From assembly GCA_024695225.1 (NCBI GenBank), contig JAILIO010000233.1, forward strand, positions 1 through 20,182: a DNA stretch of 20,182 nt, given 5' to 3'. Shown here piece after piece: positions 6,549 to 14,621 of this stretch; within the stretch, counting starts at the first letter, position 1; every line of letters begins with the position of its first letter. The notes below the pieces were generated by a model, which ran no database searches, was not told the origin of the DNA, and saw only the letters and a list, made by a program, of their open reading frames with translations. The DNA is from Lachnospiraceae bacterium. Its GTDB lineage: Bacteria; Bacillota; Clostridia; Lachnospirales; Lachnospiraceae. The position numbers were made by a program, and so were the translations under genes.

Positions 6549-8264
6549 TCAGGCTTTTTTCTTTTCCGTAAACAGGGTCTTGAAAGCCATAACAGCCAGA
6601 ATGACCGCAAGTACCACAAGCAGAATAGCTATCCCACCCTGTACATATGACCATACATCAGTAGCAGCGGTGAACTTTGCCTTGATGGTCTGGCAAAGAG
6701 ATGCCAGGGTCACAATAAGCATGAAACACATGGGAATATAGAACATCTTGTTGTTTCTTCCGATGCTTCCCAGCCATGCGCAGACACCCAGAAGACCGAG
6801 AGCTGCCAGAAGCTGGTTTGCAGCTCCGAACAGAGGCCATATCTTTGAATATCCTCCAAGACCCAGGGCGATACCGCATACCACTGTGATCAGGGTAGAT
6901 ACATAAGGATTCACGAGGACCTTTCTCCAGTCCTGAACATCTGAAATGGACTCGCCGGGCTGAAGCCAGAATTCCTGGAACATATAACGGGCAAGACGGG
7001 TCGCTGTATCAAGTGAGGTCAGGCAGAACACTGACACTGCCAGGACCAGAAGCTGATACATAACGGTCTGTACGCCTTCGCTGGTGAAAGAACCTACCAT
7101 ACGGCTGATACCTGTTGCAAAAACAACCGTGGGAGAAGCAAATGCAGCCTTCTCCTGGGCAGCCTCTGTCCAGACATAGCCGACTGCGCAGAGTGAAAGG
7201 ACAGCGACCACGCACTCTATGAGCATTGCGCCGTATCCGATGGGCTTTGCATCTTTCTCATTGTCCAGCTGCTTTGCAGTGGTACCTGAGGAAACCAGTG
7301 AATGGAAACCGGAGATAGCGCCGCAGGCGATGGTGACGAAAAGAGCCGGGAAGAGAGAACCTGTGGTGAACAGGCCGTTTCCGCGGAACTCAAGGGCTCC
7401 CATTGCAGGAATGGCAAGGTTTCCGGTTCCTGTGACAGTTGCGCCGATGACACCGATGACAGCCACGATTATCATGAAATAAAGCAGGAAAGAACTGAGA
7501 TAATCACGGGGCTGAAGCAGGATCCAAACGGGTGTTACAGAAGCCACAAGGATATATAATCCAAGGATCCACATCCATACATTGTAAGAAAGAGCGATGG
7601 GATGGAAGTTGAGACCGATGGCCACTATAGCTACGATACCCACGATACCAACCGCAGTTGAAACTCCGATGGGAGCATTCTTACGATACACAAGGAAACC
7701 AAAAACGATAGCAAGGACTATGAACAGAACTGAGATCATAGCTGTTGCAAGGTTAGCCGAAAGTGTGGGCTCTGCGATGGGACCGTTTGCGTCCGCTGCC
7801 TTAAAGGTATTAGCAACGATGGATGCAAAAGCTGCCACCACCAGGACAAGTGTAAGGAAACTGAACACGATGAAGAGTCTCTTTGCAAGGGGTCCCATGG
7901 TATCAGCTATAACCTCGCCCACTGACTGTCCTTTGTGACGGACAGACGCGAAGAGGGCTCCGAAATCGTGGACACCACCGAAGAAAACTCCTCCGATGAG
8001 GACCCAGAGAAGAACGGGAACCCACCCGAAAACTGCCGCCTGAATGGGTCCGTTGATGGGGCCTGCTCCGGCTATGGATGAAAAGTGATGTCCCATAAGG
8101 ACCGGGGCCTTGGCGGGAACATAGTCCACACCATCAGTCATTTCATGGGCAGGAGTCTTCTTATTGGGATCCACTCCCCACTCCTTTGCAAGCCATCCGC
8201 CGTAGAAGATGTAACCGACTACCAGGACAGCTATGCTGACAACAAGTACCAGTGCTGCATTCAT
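6549..8264 (-). CDS. cstA: CstA-family transporter (carbon starvation protein)
   Basis: This is a polytopic inner-membrane protein of 571 residues with many hydrophobic segments. It carries the family signatures MGHHFSSIAGAGPINGPIQA (near residues 58-77) and GGVFFGGVHDFGALFASVRHKGQSVGEV (near 91-118), and the later SGFHSLVSSGTTAKQLDNE. Members in E. coli (CstA and its paralogue BtsT/YjiY) are linked to peptide and pyruvate uptake. The substrate here is not proven. It is shorter than E. coli CstA (about 700) and close to other Firmicutes forms. The ATG at 8264 follows a strong AGGAGGTGG site. It lies 23 nt after an unknown gene, probably its operon partner, and is followed by a terminator. Confidence 0.93.
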   Translation of the reverse strand: MNAALVLVVSIAVLVVGYIFYGGWLAKEWGVDPNKKTPAHEMTDGVDYVPAKAPVLMGHHFSSIAGAGPINGPIQAAVFGWVPVLLWVLIGGVFFGGVHDFGALFASVRHKGQSVGEVIADTMGPLAKRLFIVFSFLTLVLVVAAFASIVANTFKAADANGPIAEPTLSANLATAMISVLFIVLAIVFGFLVYRKNAPIGVSTAVGIVGIVAIVAIGLNFHPIALSYNVWMWILGLYILVASVTPVWILLQPRDYLSSFLLYFMIIVAVIGVIGATVTGTGNLAIPAMGALEFRGNGLFTTGSLFPALFVTIACGAISGFHSLVSSGTTAKQLDNEKDAKPIGYGAMLIECVVAVLSLCAVGYVWTEAAQEKAAFASPTVVFATGISRMVGSFTSEGVQTVMYQLLVLAVSVFCLTSLDTATRLARYMFQEFWLQPGESISDVQDWRKVLVNPYVSTLITVVCGIALGLGGYSKIWPLFGAANQLLAALGLLGVCAWLGSIGRNNKMFYIPMCFMLIVTLASLCQTIKAKFTAATDVWSYVQGGIAILLVVLAVILAVMAFKTLFTEKKKA

Positions 8265-8287
8265 AAATTTTCCACCTCCTGAATGAA

Positions 8288-8827
8288 TTAGATTGAATAT
8301 ATTGATCTTAAATTCTTCGCATTGACACGGCCGGCTGAATTGGTTGTTATCTTCATCCCATCCGACTCCACCAAAGCCGTCTGGAGATCCATCCAGCCAT
8401 GCAGCGAAAAATTAAAATCCTTATGCATGCTTTTCCTGCGAAGAGCCTTTCTCACTTCAGGACTCGCACTGTCGCAGAGAAAAATGGCCGTCACGAAAGT
8501 ACACCTGTGCTCTTTTGAGGGATTTATCCTGGAGAGTCCCTCTTCACAAGCCATATCGACACACCTGTCCAGGGTCTCCATATCCAGCACATCTGTCTTG
8601 AACACATATGCGTACTCAAAACTGTCATAGGAATACAGCATCCTGTTGGACATGGGAAAAGGGCTCTTCTCCTGGCGCAATCTGAACTCACAGGTGGCAG
8701 CCAAAGGCTCCCTCCCGGTTTTCTCCTCCGGGGTCACATCGTAATACACTGAATATGACCTGAGGAGCCTGGAGAGCAGTTCGTCCGTATTAAATTCTCC
8801 CAGTTTCTTTTTCGTAAACATAGCCAT
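8288..8827 (-). CDS. Hypothetical cytoplasmic protein, probable operon partner of cstA
   Basis: This 179-residue soluble protein has no signal peptide or membrane segment. I do not recognise a function. The overall shape resembles a clostridial family of uncharacterised small proteins (possibly DUF8052). It begins with a basic N-terminus (FTKKKLG) and a YYDVTPEE region, has an HRCTFVTAIFLCDSASPEV strand near residues 110-128, and ends with DFNFSLHGWMDLQTALVE, with the start of MKITTNSAGR close to the C-terminus. Two Met codons lie close together (8825-8827 and 8819-8821) and neither has a Shine-Dalgarno sequence. A promoter just upstream would make the transcript nearly leaderless. cstA follows after 23 nt. 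Confidence 0.7.
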   Translation of the reverse strand: MAMFTKKKLGEFNTDELLSRLLRSYSVYYDVTPEEKTGREPLAATCEFRLRQEKSPFPMSNRMLYSYDSFEYAYVFKTDVLDMETLDRCVDMACEEGLSRINPSKEHRCTFVTAIFLCDSASPEVRKALRRKSMHKDFNFSLHGWMDLQTALVESDGMKITTNSAGRVNAKNLRSIYSI

Positions 8828-8837
8828 ACAGATAGAT

Positions 8838-8865
8838 ATTATAAAAAAAAAATAAAGAATTACAA
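8838..8865 (-). promoter_or_regulatory. Promoter for the hypothetical gene and cstA
   Basis: On the minus strand TTGTAA (8860-8865) and a consensus TATAAT (8838-8843) are 16 nt apart, with a run of ten T residues in the spacer. The expected start point, near 8831-8829, is only a few nucleotides before the ATG at 8827. The surrounding 8828-8886 gap is strongly AT-rich. Confidence 0.65.
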
Positions 8866-8886
8866 TATCAAAATTTAATATTTACA

Positions 8887-9816
8887 TTAAAAAATGTCGT
8901 TAGCACCCAATAACTTGTTGTAATACTCAGGCAAAGGAGCCACAGTTTCAATGTATTCTCCGGATCTCGGATGAATAAAACCCAAAAGGCCGGCATGGAG
9001 AAAAAGCCTGCCCTCAGGCACCCCGGGTCTCATACCGCCGTATATCCTGTCGCCCAGCACGGGATGGCCGAGATAGCTCATGTGTACCCGGATCTGGTGT
9101 GTCCTTCCTGTCTCCAGCACACATCTCACATGGGAATAGCCCTTCACTTCACAGACTGTTTCATAATGGGTCACCGCTCTTTTTCCGCCTGTATCCAGAA
9201 CTGCCATCTTCTTTCTGTCAGACCTGCTTCTTCCGATCTGCGTTTCAACAGTACCGGTCTCCTCCTTCAAATGCCCTATTATAACCGCGTCGTATCTTCT
9301 GTTTACGCTGTGCTTTGCAAACTGCTCTGCAAGGGAACGGTGGGCTTCATCGTTTTTGCACATGACAACGGATCCCGTGGTATCCATATCTATCCTGTGC
9401 ACCACCCCGGGTCTCATTACGCCGTTTATGCCGGACAGAGAGTTTCCGCAGTGGTACATGGCAGCATTTACAAGGGTACCGGAGAAATGCCCGGGAGCGG
9501 GGTGCACCACCATTCCCGCAGGTTTATTTACCACAAGCACATCATCGTCTTCATACAGTATGTCAAGAGGTATGTTTTCCGGCAGGATATCCGGGGTGAG
9601 AGAGTCCGGCACCTTAACTGTCAGCCGGTCCCCCGCAGTCACCGTCTTTGACTTTTTTTTGCAGGGCCTGTCATTTAAAAGGACATTTTCCCCCTCGATA
9701 AGCTCTCCCGCATAACTTCTGGAAACGCCGGGGACTGATGATGACACACAGATATCCAGTCTGATGTCAGAAGGATCCTCTGAATCCTCCCCGTAGACAA
9801 AAACATATTCATTCAT
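8887..9816 (-). CDS. rluD: Large-subunit-type pseudouridine synthase, RluD family
   Basis: This enzyme converts specific uridines in RNA, usually 23S rRNA, to pseudouridine. The 309 residues comprise an S4-like RNA-binding domain (about 17-70, RLDICVSSSVPGVSRSYAGELI) and a catalytic domain. The catalytic domain contains VVNKPAGMVVHPAPGH and the catalytic Asp143 in HRIDMDTTG (the usual form is HRLDKDTSG). The later GRTHQIRVHMSYLGHPVLGD block is intact. The ATG at 9816 overlaps the lspA stop codon by the ATGA arrangement, so translation is coupled. lspA-rluD adjacency is common in Firmicutes. The exact target uridines cannot be read from sequence, and an RluB/C-like specificity is not excluded. 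Confidence 0.92.
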   Translation of the reverse strand: MNEYVFVYGEDSEDPSDIRLDICVSSSVPGVSRSYAGELIEGENVLLNDRPCKKKSKTVTAGDRLTVKVPDSLTPDILPENIPLDILYEDDDVLVVNKPAGMVVHPAPGHFSGTLVNAAMYHCGNSLSGINGVMRPGVVHRIDMDTTGSVVMCKNDEAHRSLAEQFAKHSVNRRYDAVIIGHLKEETGTVETQIGRSRSDRKKMAVLDTGGKRAVTHYETVCEVKGYSHVRCVLETGRTHQIRVHMSYLGHPVLGDRIYGGMRPGVPEGRLFLHAGLLGFIHPRSGEYIETVAPLPEYYNKLLGANDIF

Positions 9817-10328
9817 AGATTTTTACGGATCCCGGGTTTAAAACTGAGAAAACTCAGATCGTTCTCTTTGTAAAAGAAAAGCAGCAGCACCACCATCAGA
9901 ACGGTTCCCACGGTGACACAGATATCCGCAAAATTGAAAATAGGAAAATCTATTATTGAAAAATAGATAAAATCCCTGACATAGCCCAGAACCACCCTGT
10001 CAGCCATATTTCCTATGGCCCCTGACGCAATGAGCGTGAGGCTCATATGCAGGGAAATATACTTTCGGTCAGCCGGAGTCTGGGCCAGGACATAGATTAT
10101 GGCGATGGTGATAACGGCAGCGATGAACACAAAAAACCACTTCTGATCCTTGAACATCCCGAAAGCTGCCCCTCTGTTTTCAAGATATCTGAGTTCCAGA
10201 ACCCCGTCCATTACGACAAAGCTGTCGCTGTCCTTCAGCCATGCGGCGGCGAGCAGCTTTGTATACTGATCCACAGCCACAAAAATGATAAACAGTATGA
10301 TATCCGCAATAAGCAGTCTCTTCTTCAA
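9813..10328 (-). CDS. lspA: Signal peptidase II (prolipoprotein signal peptidase)
   Basis: This inner-membrane aspartic protease removes signal peptides from lipid-modified prolipoproteins. The 171 residues include four hydrophobic segments (about 6-22, 64-82, 93-108 and 133-153). The catalytic pair is Asp110 (GNMADR) and Asp135 (FNFADICV), and the conserved NRGAAFG lies at 51-57. The start codon is TTG at 10328; no ATG fits before the first membrane helix, and GAGGG upstream can serve as ribosome-binding site. It starts 4 nt after the aroB stop and overlaps rluD. The window encodes at least two likely substrates, the carboxypeptidase and the binding protein. Confidence 0.95.
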   Translation of the reverse strand: MKKRLLIADIILFIIFVAVDQYTKLLAAAWLKDSDSFVVMDGVLELRYLENRGAAFGMFKDQKWFFVFIAAVITIAIIYVLAQTPADRKYISLHMSLTLIASGAIGNMADRVVLGYVRDFIYFSIIDFPIFNFADICVTVGTVLMVVLLLFFYKENDLSFLSFKPGIRKNL

Positions 10329-10332
10329 TGTA

Positions 10333-11469
10333 TCACACCCTCAATCCTTCCAGAGCTTCCTGCATTTCACTGTCTGACACGGTGTCGTCGATAACAGCAT
10401 TTCCTACTCCCTTCAGAAGTATGAACCTGATCCTGCTGCCGGATGCTTTCTTGTCACTGTGGGCTGTTGCCACTATATCGGATGGGTCAAGTTCATCAGG
10501 CACTGCGACCGGAAGGCTTAAAGCCCTGAACAGTTCTTTTATTTCCTCATATTCGGCAGAAGATATCATATCTCTCTTCATGGATATATAAGAAGCCGCA
10601 ACGCACCCAACCGCGACGCACTCGCCGTGCAGCATTGAAAAGCCCATAAGTTTTTCTATGGAGTGACCAAGGGTGTGACCAAAATTGAGAATGGCTCTCA
10701 CGCCCTTTTCCCTCGGATCTTCCTCCACCACCTGCCTTTTTATGAGACAGCTCCTTCTGATCACTTCACCCAGCATATGGGGGTCTTTTTGGTTTATCTG
10801 CTCTGTTTTCTCAAGGAACATACGGTACATATCCCTGTCCCTGATAAGTGCGCTCTTCAGAGCTTCCGAAAGACCTGCCCTGTACTGTCTGACATCCAGG
10901 GTTTCCATAAATTCCATATCCATATACACCAGAGATGGCATGTGAAACGCGCCCACGTAATTCTTGTAGCCCTCGAAATCAACGCCTGTCTTGCCTCCGA
11001 TGGAGGAATCACAGCAGGCAAGGACTGTTGTGGGGATCTGAACGAATCTGACACCGCGCAGATACGTGGCGGAGGCAAAACCCGTGATATCACCGGTCAC
11101 ACCGCCTCCCAGGGCTGCCAGCACATCTCCCCTCTGGAACCTGCGATCCGCAAGGGTCCTGTAAATATCCCTGACGGTATCTAAGGTCTTATTCTCCTCT
11201 CCCGCGGGGAACACGAAGGTATCCGTTTCGAAACCCGCTCCGGAGATGACTTCCCTGACCTTATCCATATAAAGGGGAGCAACAGAACTGTCGGAGACCA
11301 AAAGCACCTTTTTGCACCCGGAAAGGGCCTGCTTCATACAGCCGGGAAGGCTGTCCAGACTCTTTTCCAGTACTATGTCGTATGCATGGCTTCCGTTTTC
11401 CGAAACCCGTATAATGTCAGCGGACGGGGCATAGACCCCGTCCGCTGAGGAAACACTGTCAAAACCCAT
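10333..11469 (-). CDS. aroB: 3-Dehydroquinate synthase
   Basis: This cytoplasmic enzyme performs the second step of the shikimate pathway, cyclising DAHP to 3-dehydroquinate with NAD and a divalent metal. Visible motifs are LGGGVTGDITGF (120-131), IPTTVLACCDSSIGGKTGV (145-163) and KNYVGAFHMP. Candidate metal ligands are Glu202 (LSEALK), His265 (NFGHTLGHS) and His281 (LHGE). The 378 residues include an N-terminal stretch of about 20 residues before the usual start of the fold. The ATG at 11469 is 3 nt after the sepF stop. No other shikimate gene is in the window, so its place between sepF and lspA is unusual. Confidence 0.95.
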   Translation of the reverse strand: MGFDSVSSADGVYAPSADIIRVSENGSHAYDIVLEKSLDSLPGCMKQALSGCKKVLLVSDSSVAPLYMDKVREVISGAGFETDTFVFPAGEENKTLDTVRDIYRTLADRRFQRGDVLAALGGGVTGDITGFASATYLRGVRFVQIPTTVLACCDSSIGGKTGVDFEGYKNYVGAFHMPSLVYMDMEFMETLDVRQYRAGLSEALKSALIRDRDMYRMFLEKTEQINQKDPHMLGEVIRRSCLIKRQVVEEDPREKGVRAILNFGHTLGHSIEKLMGFSMLHGECVAVGCVAASYISMKRDMISSAEYEEIKELFRALSLPVAVPDELDPSDIVATAHSDKKASGSRIRFILLKGVGNAVIDDTVSDSEMQEALEGLRV

Positions 11470-11472
11470 AAC

Positions 11473-11997
11473 TCACCGCCCCATGATCCCTGATACAAAA
11501 GGACTGTCTATAGCAGAATTCACAAGATCCTGAAAATCACCTGAAATATTCATGGAAGGAGGGGTTATTATGAAGATGTAATGACTTATCTTCTGCAGTT
11601 TTCCCCTCATGGCATAGCACGAACCGGAAGTATAGTCCACTATGCGCTGGGCGAGGACCACATCAAGGCCTTCCAGATTCAGCACCACCGCCCGGTTTGC
11701 CAGCAATGTGTCTGTTATCTCCCTGCACTCATCAAAAGCTGTGGGCTTTATCACGCAGACTTCCGGACCGTCACTTCTCCCTTTTGCACTGCTCCTGCTC
11801 TGTGAAAATCTGGAAACCGGCTTTCTTGCAGCCTGATCAGGTTGTGAAGGCGCGCTGTCGCCTGCGCTCTCATTATCGTAAGCAGATCCCTTTTTGGGAG
11901 GTATATCGTTTTCTTCGAATTCGTCCCCGTCAAGGAAATCGCTGTCATCTTCGTCACTAAGTTTGAATGCCTTAATGAAATTATCCATTACGCTCAT
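11473..11997 (-). CDS. sepF: Cell-division protein SepF
   Basis: SepF is a membrane-associated FtsZ partner that tethers and bundles the Z-ring. The 174 residues show the expected layout. A short amphipathic N-terminal helix (MSVMDNFIKAF) would bind the membrane, and residues about 14-79 form an acidic then Ser/Arg-rich disordered linker. The conserved C-terminal domain (about 80-174) contains VCVIKPTAFDECREITDTLL, VLNLEGLDVVLAQRIVDYTSG and a terminal IITPPSMNISGD. The ATG at 11997 follows GAGGAG. Upstream yggS and downstream aroB are within 15 nt, so co-transcription is very likely. The Firmicutes neighbours ylmG, ylmH and divIVA are not here. Confidence 0.93.
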   Translation of the reverse strand: MSVMDNFIKAFKLSDEDDSDFLDGDEFEENDIPPKKGSAYDNESAGDSAPSQPDQAARKPVSRFSQSRSSAKGRSDGPEVCVIKPTAFDECREITDTLLANRAVVLNLEGLDVVLAQRIVDYTSGSCYAMRGKLQKISHYIFIITPPSMNISGDFQDLVNSAIDSPFVSGIMGR

Positions 11998-12012
11998 TCT
12001 GAAGATCTCCTC

Positions 12013-12714
12013 TTATTTTTTGTTGCTGTAATCGCGTTCTCCGAATATATCGGTGCCTATCCGCACCATTGTAGCTCCGCAATATATGGCTTCCCGGAAA
12101 TCATGGCTCATGCCCATAGAAAGTTCACATACCGATTTATTATCTATATTTTCGGGCATTATGTCAACAGATAATTTCTGCATACGGCGGAAATACTCCC
12201 TGCTGTCCCCGGGATCTTCACAGACCGGAGGCACACACATAAGACCTCTGAGACTGATCCCCGGCAGTTTTCCCATCTCTTCTGCCAAAGCACGGACTTC
12301 CTCTGGACGGACCCCGCTTTTGCTCTCCTCACTGCCTATGTTCACTTCCATGAGGACAGGCATGACCATCTCACGTTTCTCGGCCTGTCGGCTTATCTCC
12401 TCAGCCAGTTTCAGAGAGTCGACCCCGTGTATCATGCACACCTTGTCTATTATCTGCCTGACTTTATTTCTCTGGAGGTGACCGATCATATGCCATCTGA
12501 TGTCAGGGGGCAGAAGGGGAGATTTGTTCACTATCTCCTGGACATAATTCTCGCCAAAGTCCCTCTGTCCGGCATCATAGGCTTCCTGTATCATCTCAAC
12601 GGGTTTTGTCTTTGAAACCGCAATGAGTTTAACGCTTCCGGGGTCTCTTCCCGCATCAGACTCGCTTTTCTCTATCTCAGACAAGACCTTCTTCAGGTTT
12701 TCAGTAACATCCAC
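12013..12714 (-). CDS. yggS: PLP-homeostasis protein, YggS/YlmE family
   Basis: Members bind pyridoxal 5'-phosphate and buffer the vitamin B6 pool; they are alanine-racemase-like barrels without known catalysis. The 233 residues carry the PLP-binding Lys35 in IAVSKTKP, followed by GENYVQEI, WHMIGHLQRNKV, LMEVNIG, LRGLMCV, SMGMSHDFREAI and VRIGTDIFGER. The start codon is GTG at 12714: an in-frame stop lies two codons earlier, and a GGAGGAG site ends 8 nt before. The gene starts 3 nt after the HlyD-like gene and precedes sepF, as yggS/ylmE does in many Firmicutes. Confidence 0.94.
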   Translation of the reverse strand: MDVTENLKKVLSEIEKSESDAGRDPGSVKLIAVSKTKPVEMIQEAYDAGQRDFGENYVQEIVNKSPLLPPDIRWHMIGHLQRNKVRQIIDKVCMIHGVDSLKLAEEISRQAEKREMVMPVLMEVNIGSEESKSGVRPEEVRALAEEMGKLPGISLRGLMCVPPVCEDPGDSREYFRRMQKLSVDIMPENIDNKSVCELSMGMSHDFREAIYCGATMVRIGTDIFGERDYSNKK

Positions 12715-12717
12715 CGC

Positions 12718-14106
12718 TCATACTCCTCCGTACACCAGATCGTCATCCCGGACGGAATCTGCATCCAGAACGATAAAATCATACTCAGACAGACCATAAG
12801 TGGTATTGGGCTTAACGATGGCATAGTCCTCATTCTGCTCGATCACGGTGATCTCCCTGAACTCCGCGTATCCTTTATTTATATTGTAAACGCCGGTGAG
12901 ACGCCCGGTCTCTGCCAGAGTGTATGTCTCGTCGGACTCCGGCTTCACTATAACATCCCCGGTCCTTAAGATGGTCTGGTCCAGATAAGCATTCTCCCCA
13001 TCTGTATTGTATACAGGGGCCTGTACGAATTCCACGGTCTCTGTCCCCTTGTCGTCGTATTTCCTCCTGAGCACTCCGGAAACTCCTCCGGCTCCCTTTG
13101 TCATATAAGCCTCAGGGACTATATAGAAATCGCTTTCGATTATGGAGGAGACAGGTATCTTAAGACCTTCCTCATTTTCGATCCCAAGTCTTATGTTCAC
13201 GAATCTCTCCGTGGCAAAGGTTATCATGGAGTTGGTGAATGTCATGGACACGTACACATTGCCGTCGGCATCGGTGAAATCCTTGACCTCACCCCAGGAA
13301 CTGAAACCGTTTTTCAGGAAATACACTTCCACATATTCCTTGTCCAGCATCCTGTCAGCGGTCTCCCTGTCGGTGGATATGACCAGGGACCACCTCTCGC
13401 TGTTGCTTATCTTGTAAATAGGGTCTCCGGAACTCACCAGATCATTATTCTGGATCCTTTTCTTCTCGTAGTCGGTGCCTTCCATCAGTTCAGGAGTCAT
13501 ACCCTCGAGGGTCAGGCTCTCATACCCGTCGGTAAAATAAGTGACAATGCCGGAATCCACCGCATTTTCGTAATGGATGAGGCCATTGCCCGCGTCTGAC
13601 AGCACCGAGACATCGGAAAGAGTGCTCACTGTTTTGATCTCCATGAGCACGCTGCTCAATGTATATTTGAAATCATAGACGGAAGAAAAACTCTGTTCAC
13701 GGAAGGACTCGCTGAAGGCTTCCATATCTTTTTTCAGGGTCCGGAGATCTTCGTCGGAATACTCAGCCACATCCACAGATGACGCAGCCTCTGCAATGGA
13801 ACCGGTCTCATCTATGGTACAGACCAGGTCGCCCTTGGCAGCGTGGGTCCCCTCCCGGATGTAATAATTGATATATCCGGAATTCCCTGCATTCACTATG
13901 TTCTCGTCTCTCAGGGCCACAGCGACATAGGTGTTTACCGAGGACAGGGAACCACTGCGCACTTCATATCCTCTGATATGCTCAGTTCTGGCATAAGAAA
14001 CAACAGCCGCCGTGATCTGTATCAAGATCACGGCGAATATGATCAAACCGATATTCAGATTGATGCGTTTTCTATACCGGATAACGCTGTTGTTATTTCC
14101 TGCCAT
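12718..14106 (-). CDS. HlyD-like membrane-anchored protein of unknown function
   Basis: The 462 residues begin with a short basic cytoplasmic tail and one membrane helix (about 17-38). The rest should be extracytoplasmic. The region after the helix (about 45-100, ALRDENIVNAGNSGYINYYIREGTHAAKGDLVCTIDE) resembles the biotinyl-lipoyl-like start of HlyD/membrane-fusion proteins. A helical segment (about 115-165) follows, then a second half-motif (SSGDPIYKISNSERW) and C-terminal beta-barrel-like sequence. No transporter or outer-membrane partner is nearby. The ATG at 14106 lies 7 nt after the P-loop gene with no clear ribosome-binding site, so it may depend on coupling. It lies just upstream of yggS-sepF, which suggests an envelope or division role, but this is inference. 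Confidence 0.75.
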   Translation of the reverse strand: MAGNNNSVIRYRKRINLNIGLIIFAVILIQITAAVVSYARTEHIRGYEVRSGSLSSVNTYVAVALRDENIVNAGNSGYINYYIREGTHAAKGDLVCTIDETGSIAEAASSVDVAEYSDEDLRTLKKDMEAFSESFREQSFSSVYDFKYTLSSVLMEIKTVSTLSDVSVLSDAGNGLIHYENAVDSGIVTYFTDGYESLTLEGMTPELMEGTDYEKKRIQNNDLVSSGDPIYKISNSERWSLVISTDRETADRMLDKEYVEVYFLKNGFSSWGEVKDFTDADGNVYVSMTFTNSMITFATERFVNIRLGIENEEGLKIPVSSIIESDFYIVPEAYMTKGAGGVSGVLRRKYDDKGTETVEFVQAPVYNTDGENAYLDQTILRTGDVIVKPESDETYTLAETGRLTGVYNINKGYAEFREITVIEQNEDYAIVKPNTTYGLSEYDFIVLDADSVRDDDLVYGGV

Positions 14107-14113
14107 ATGCCGA

Positions 14114-14533
14114 TCAAAGGGAGATTATTATTCTCTTGCGAACTCCCTCGCTCAATTCCTTTTCGTCTTTAGATATATTGATGACCAGATCCACTCCCCA
14201 CTTTTTGCCGATATCATCCAGCCTGTCGATAAGGGGTTCGATCTCTTCATCGGAAGCATTTGAAAGTTTCAGAAGATTGTCCACATAGATCTGTTCCAGA
14301 TCGTGGTCCTGGGAAATGATGCCGCTGATGAACCCGGCAAATTCATCCGGATCCTTAAGCGAATACTCTGATACATCTATAAGTCTTATCCTGTTGTTAA
14401 GCTCGAACATGTGCTTCGCACTCTTGTCGAGAAAGACCACTGACCCTTTGATGTCTTTGATCTCGGAGTTCACCTTATCCAAAAGGTGCTTTGTCTTTCC
14501 CTTTCCCTTCTCCCCGGTAATGAGCATAACCAT
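14114..14533 (-). CDS. Small P-loop ATPase-like protein of unknown function
   Basis: This 139-residue cytoplasmic protein starts MVMLITGEKGKGKTKHLL, a clear Walker A motif (residues 7-14). A hydrophobic strand with an acidic residue, LEQIYVDNLLKL (near 79-90), may be Walker B. The rest is charged. Related clostridial proteins are sometimes labelled PilT-like or ATP-binding, but I see no pilus gene and do not support that role. Unlike MinD it lacks the deviant KGGxGKT motif and has no C-terminal amphipathic helix. The ATG at 14533 is 8 nt from AAAGGAGGG. It is probably co-transcribed with the HlyD-like gene, yggS and sepF. Confidence 0.7.
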   Translation of the reverse strand: MVMLITGEKGKGKTKHLLDKVNSEIKDIKGSVVFLDKSAKHMFELNNRIRLIDVSEYSLKDPDEFAGFISGIISQDHDLEQIYVDNLLKLSNASDEEIEPLIDRLDDIGKKWGVDLVINISKDEKELSEGVRKRIIISL

Positions 14534-14566
14534 TGGCGTACCCTCCTTTGACTGTCAAGTTTTGTT

Positions 14567-14593
14567 ATCATAACGGGAGCATGGATCTCCCAA
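14567..14593 (-). promoter_or_regulatory. Possible weak promoter before the P-loop gene
   Basis: On the minus strand TATGAT (14567-14572) is 15 nt from TTGGGA (14588-14593), a short spacer. A 5-bp inverted repeat (GGGAG 14575-14579, CTCCC 14587-14591) fills the spacer and touches the -35, as an operator might. The 88-nt gap 14534-14621 is the largest within the shape/division cluster, so a promoter here is plausible but not shown. Confidence 0.3.
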
Positions 14594-14621
14594 TTTCTTA
14601 CAAATTCAAATAACCGTGTCC

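Noticed and set aside
8971..9651. 226-codon plus-strand frame
   Set aside because: It is antisense to the well-supported pseudouridine synthase and has no recognisable motif.
10663..11184. 173-codon plus-strand frame
   Set aside because: It is antisense to aroB, whose metal and NAD motifs are intact.
14114..14533. P-loop protein as the missing MinD
   Set aside because: Its Walker A is the classical type rather than KGGxGKT, it is only 139 residues, and it has no C-terminal membrane-targeting helix.
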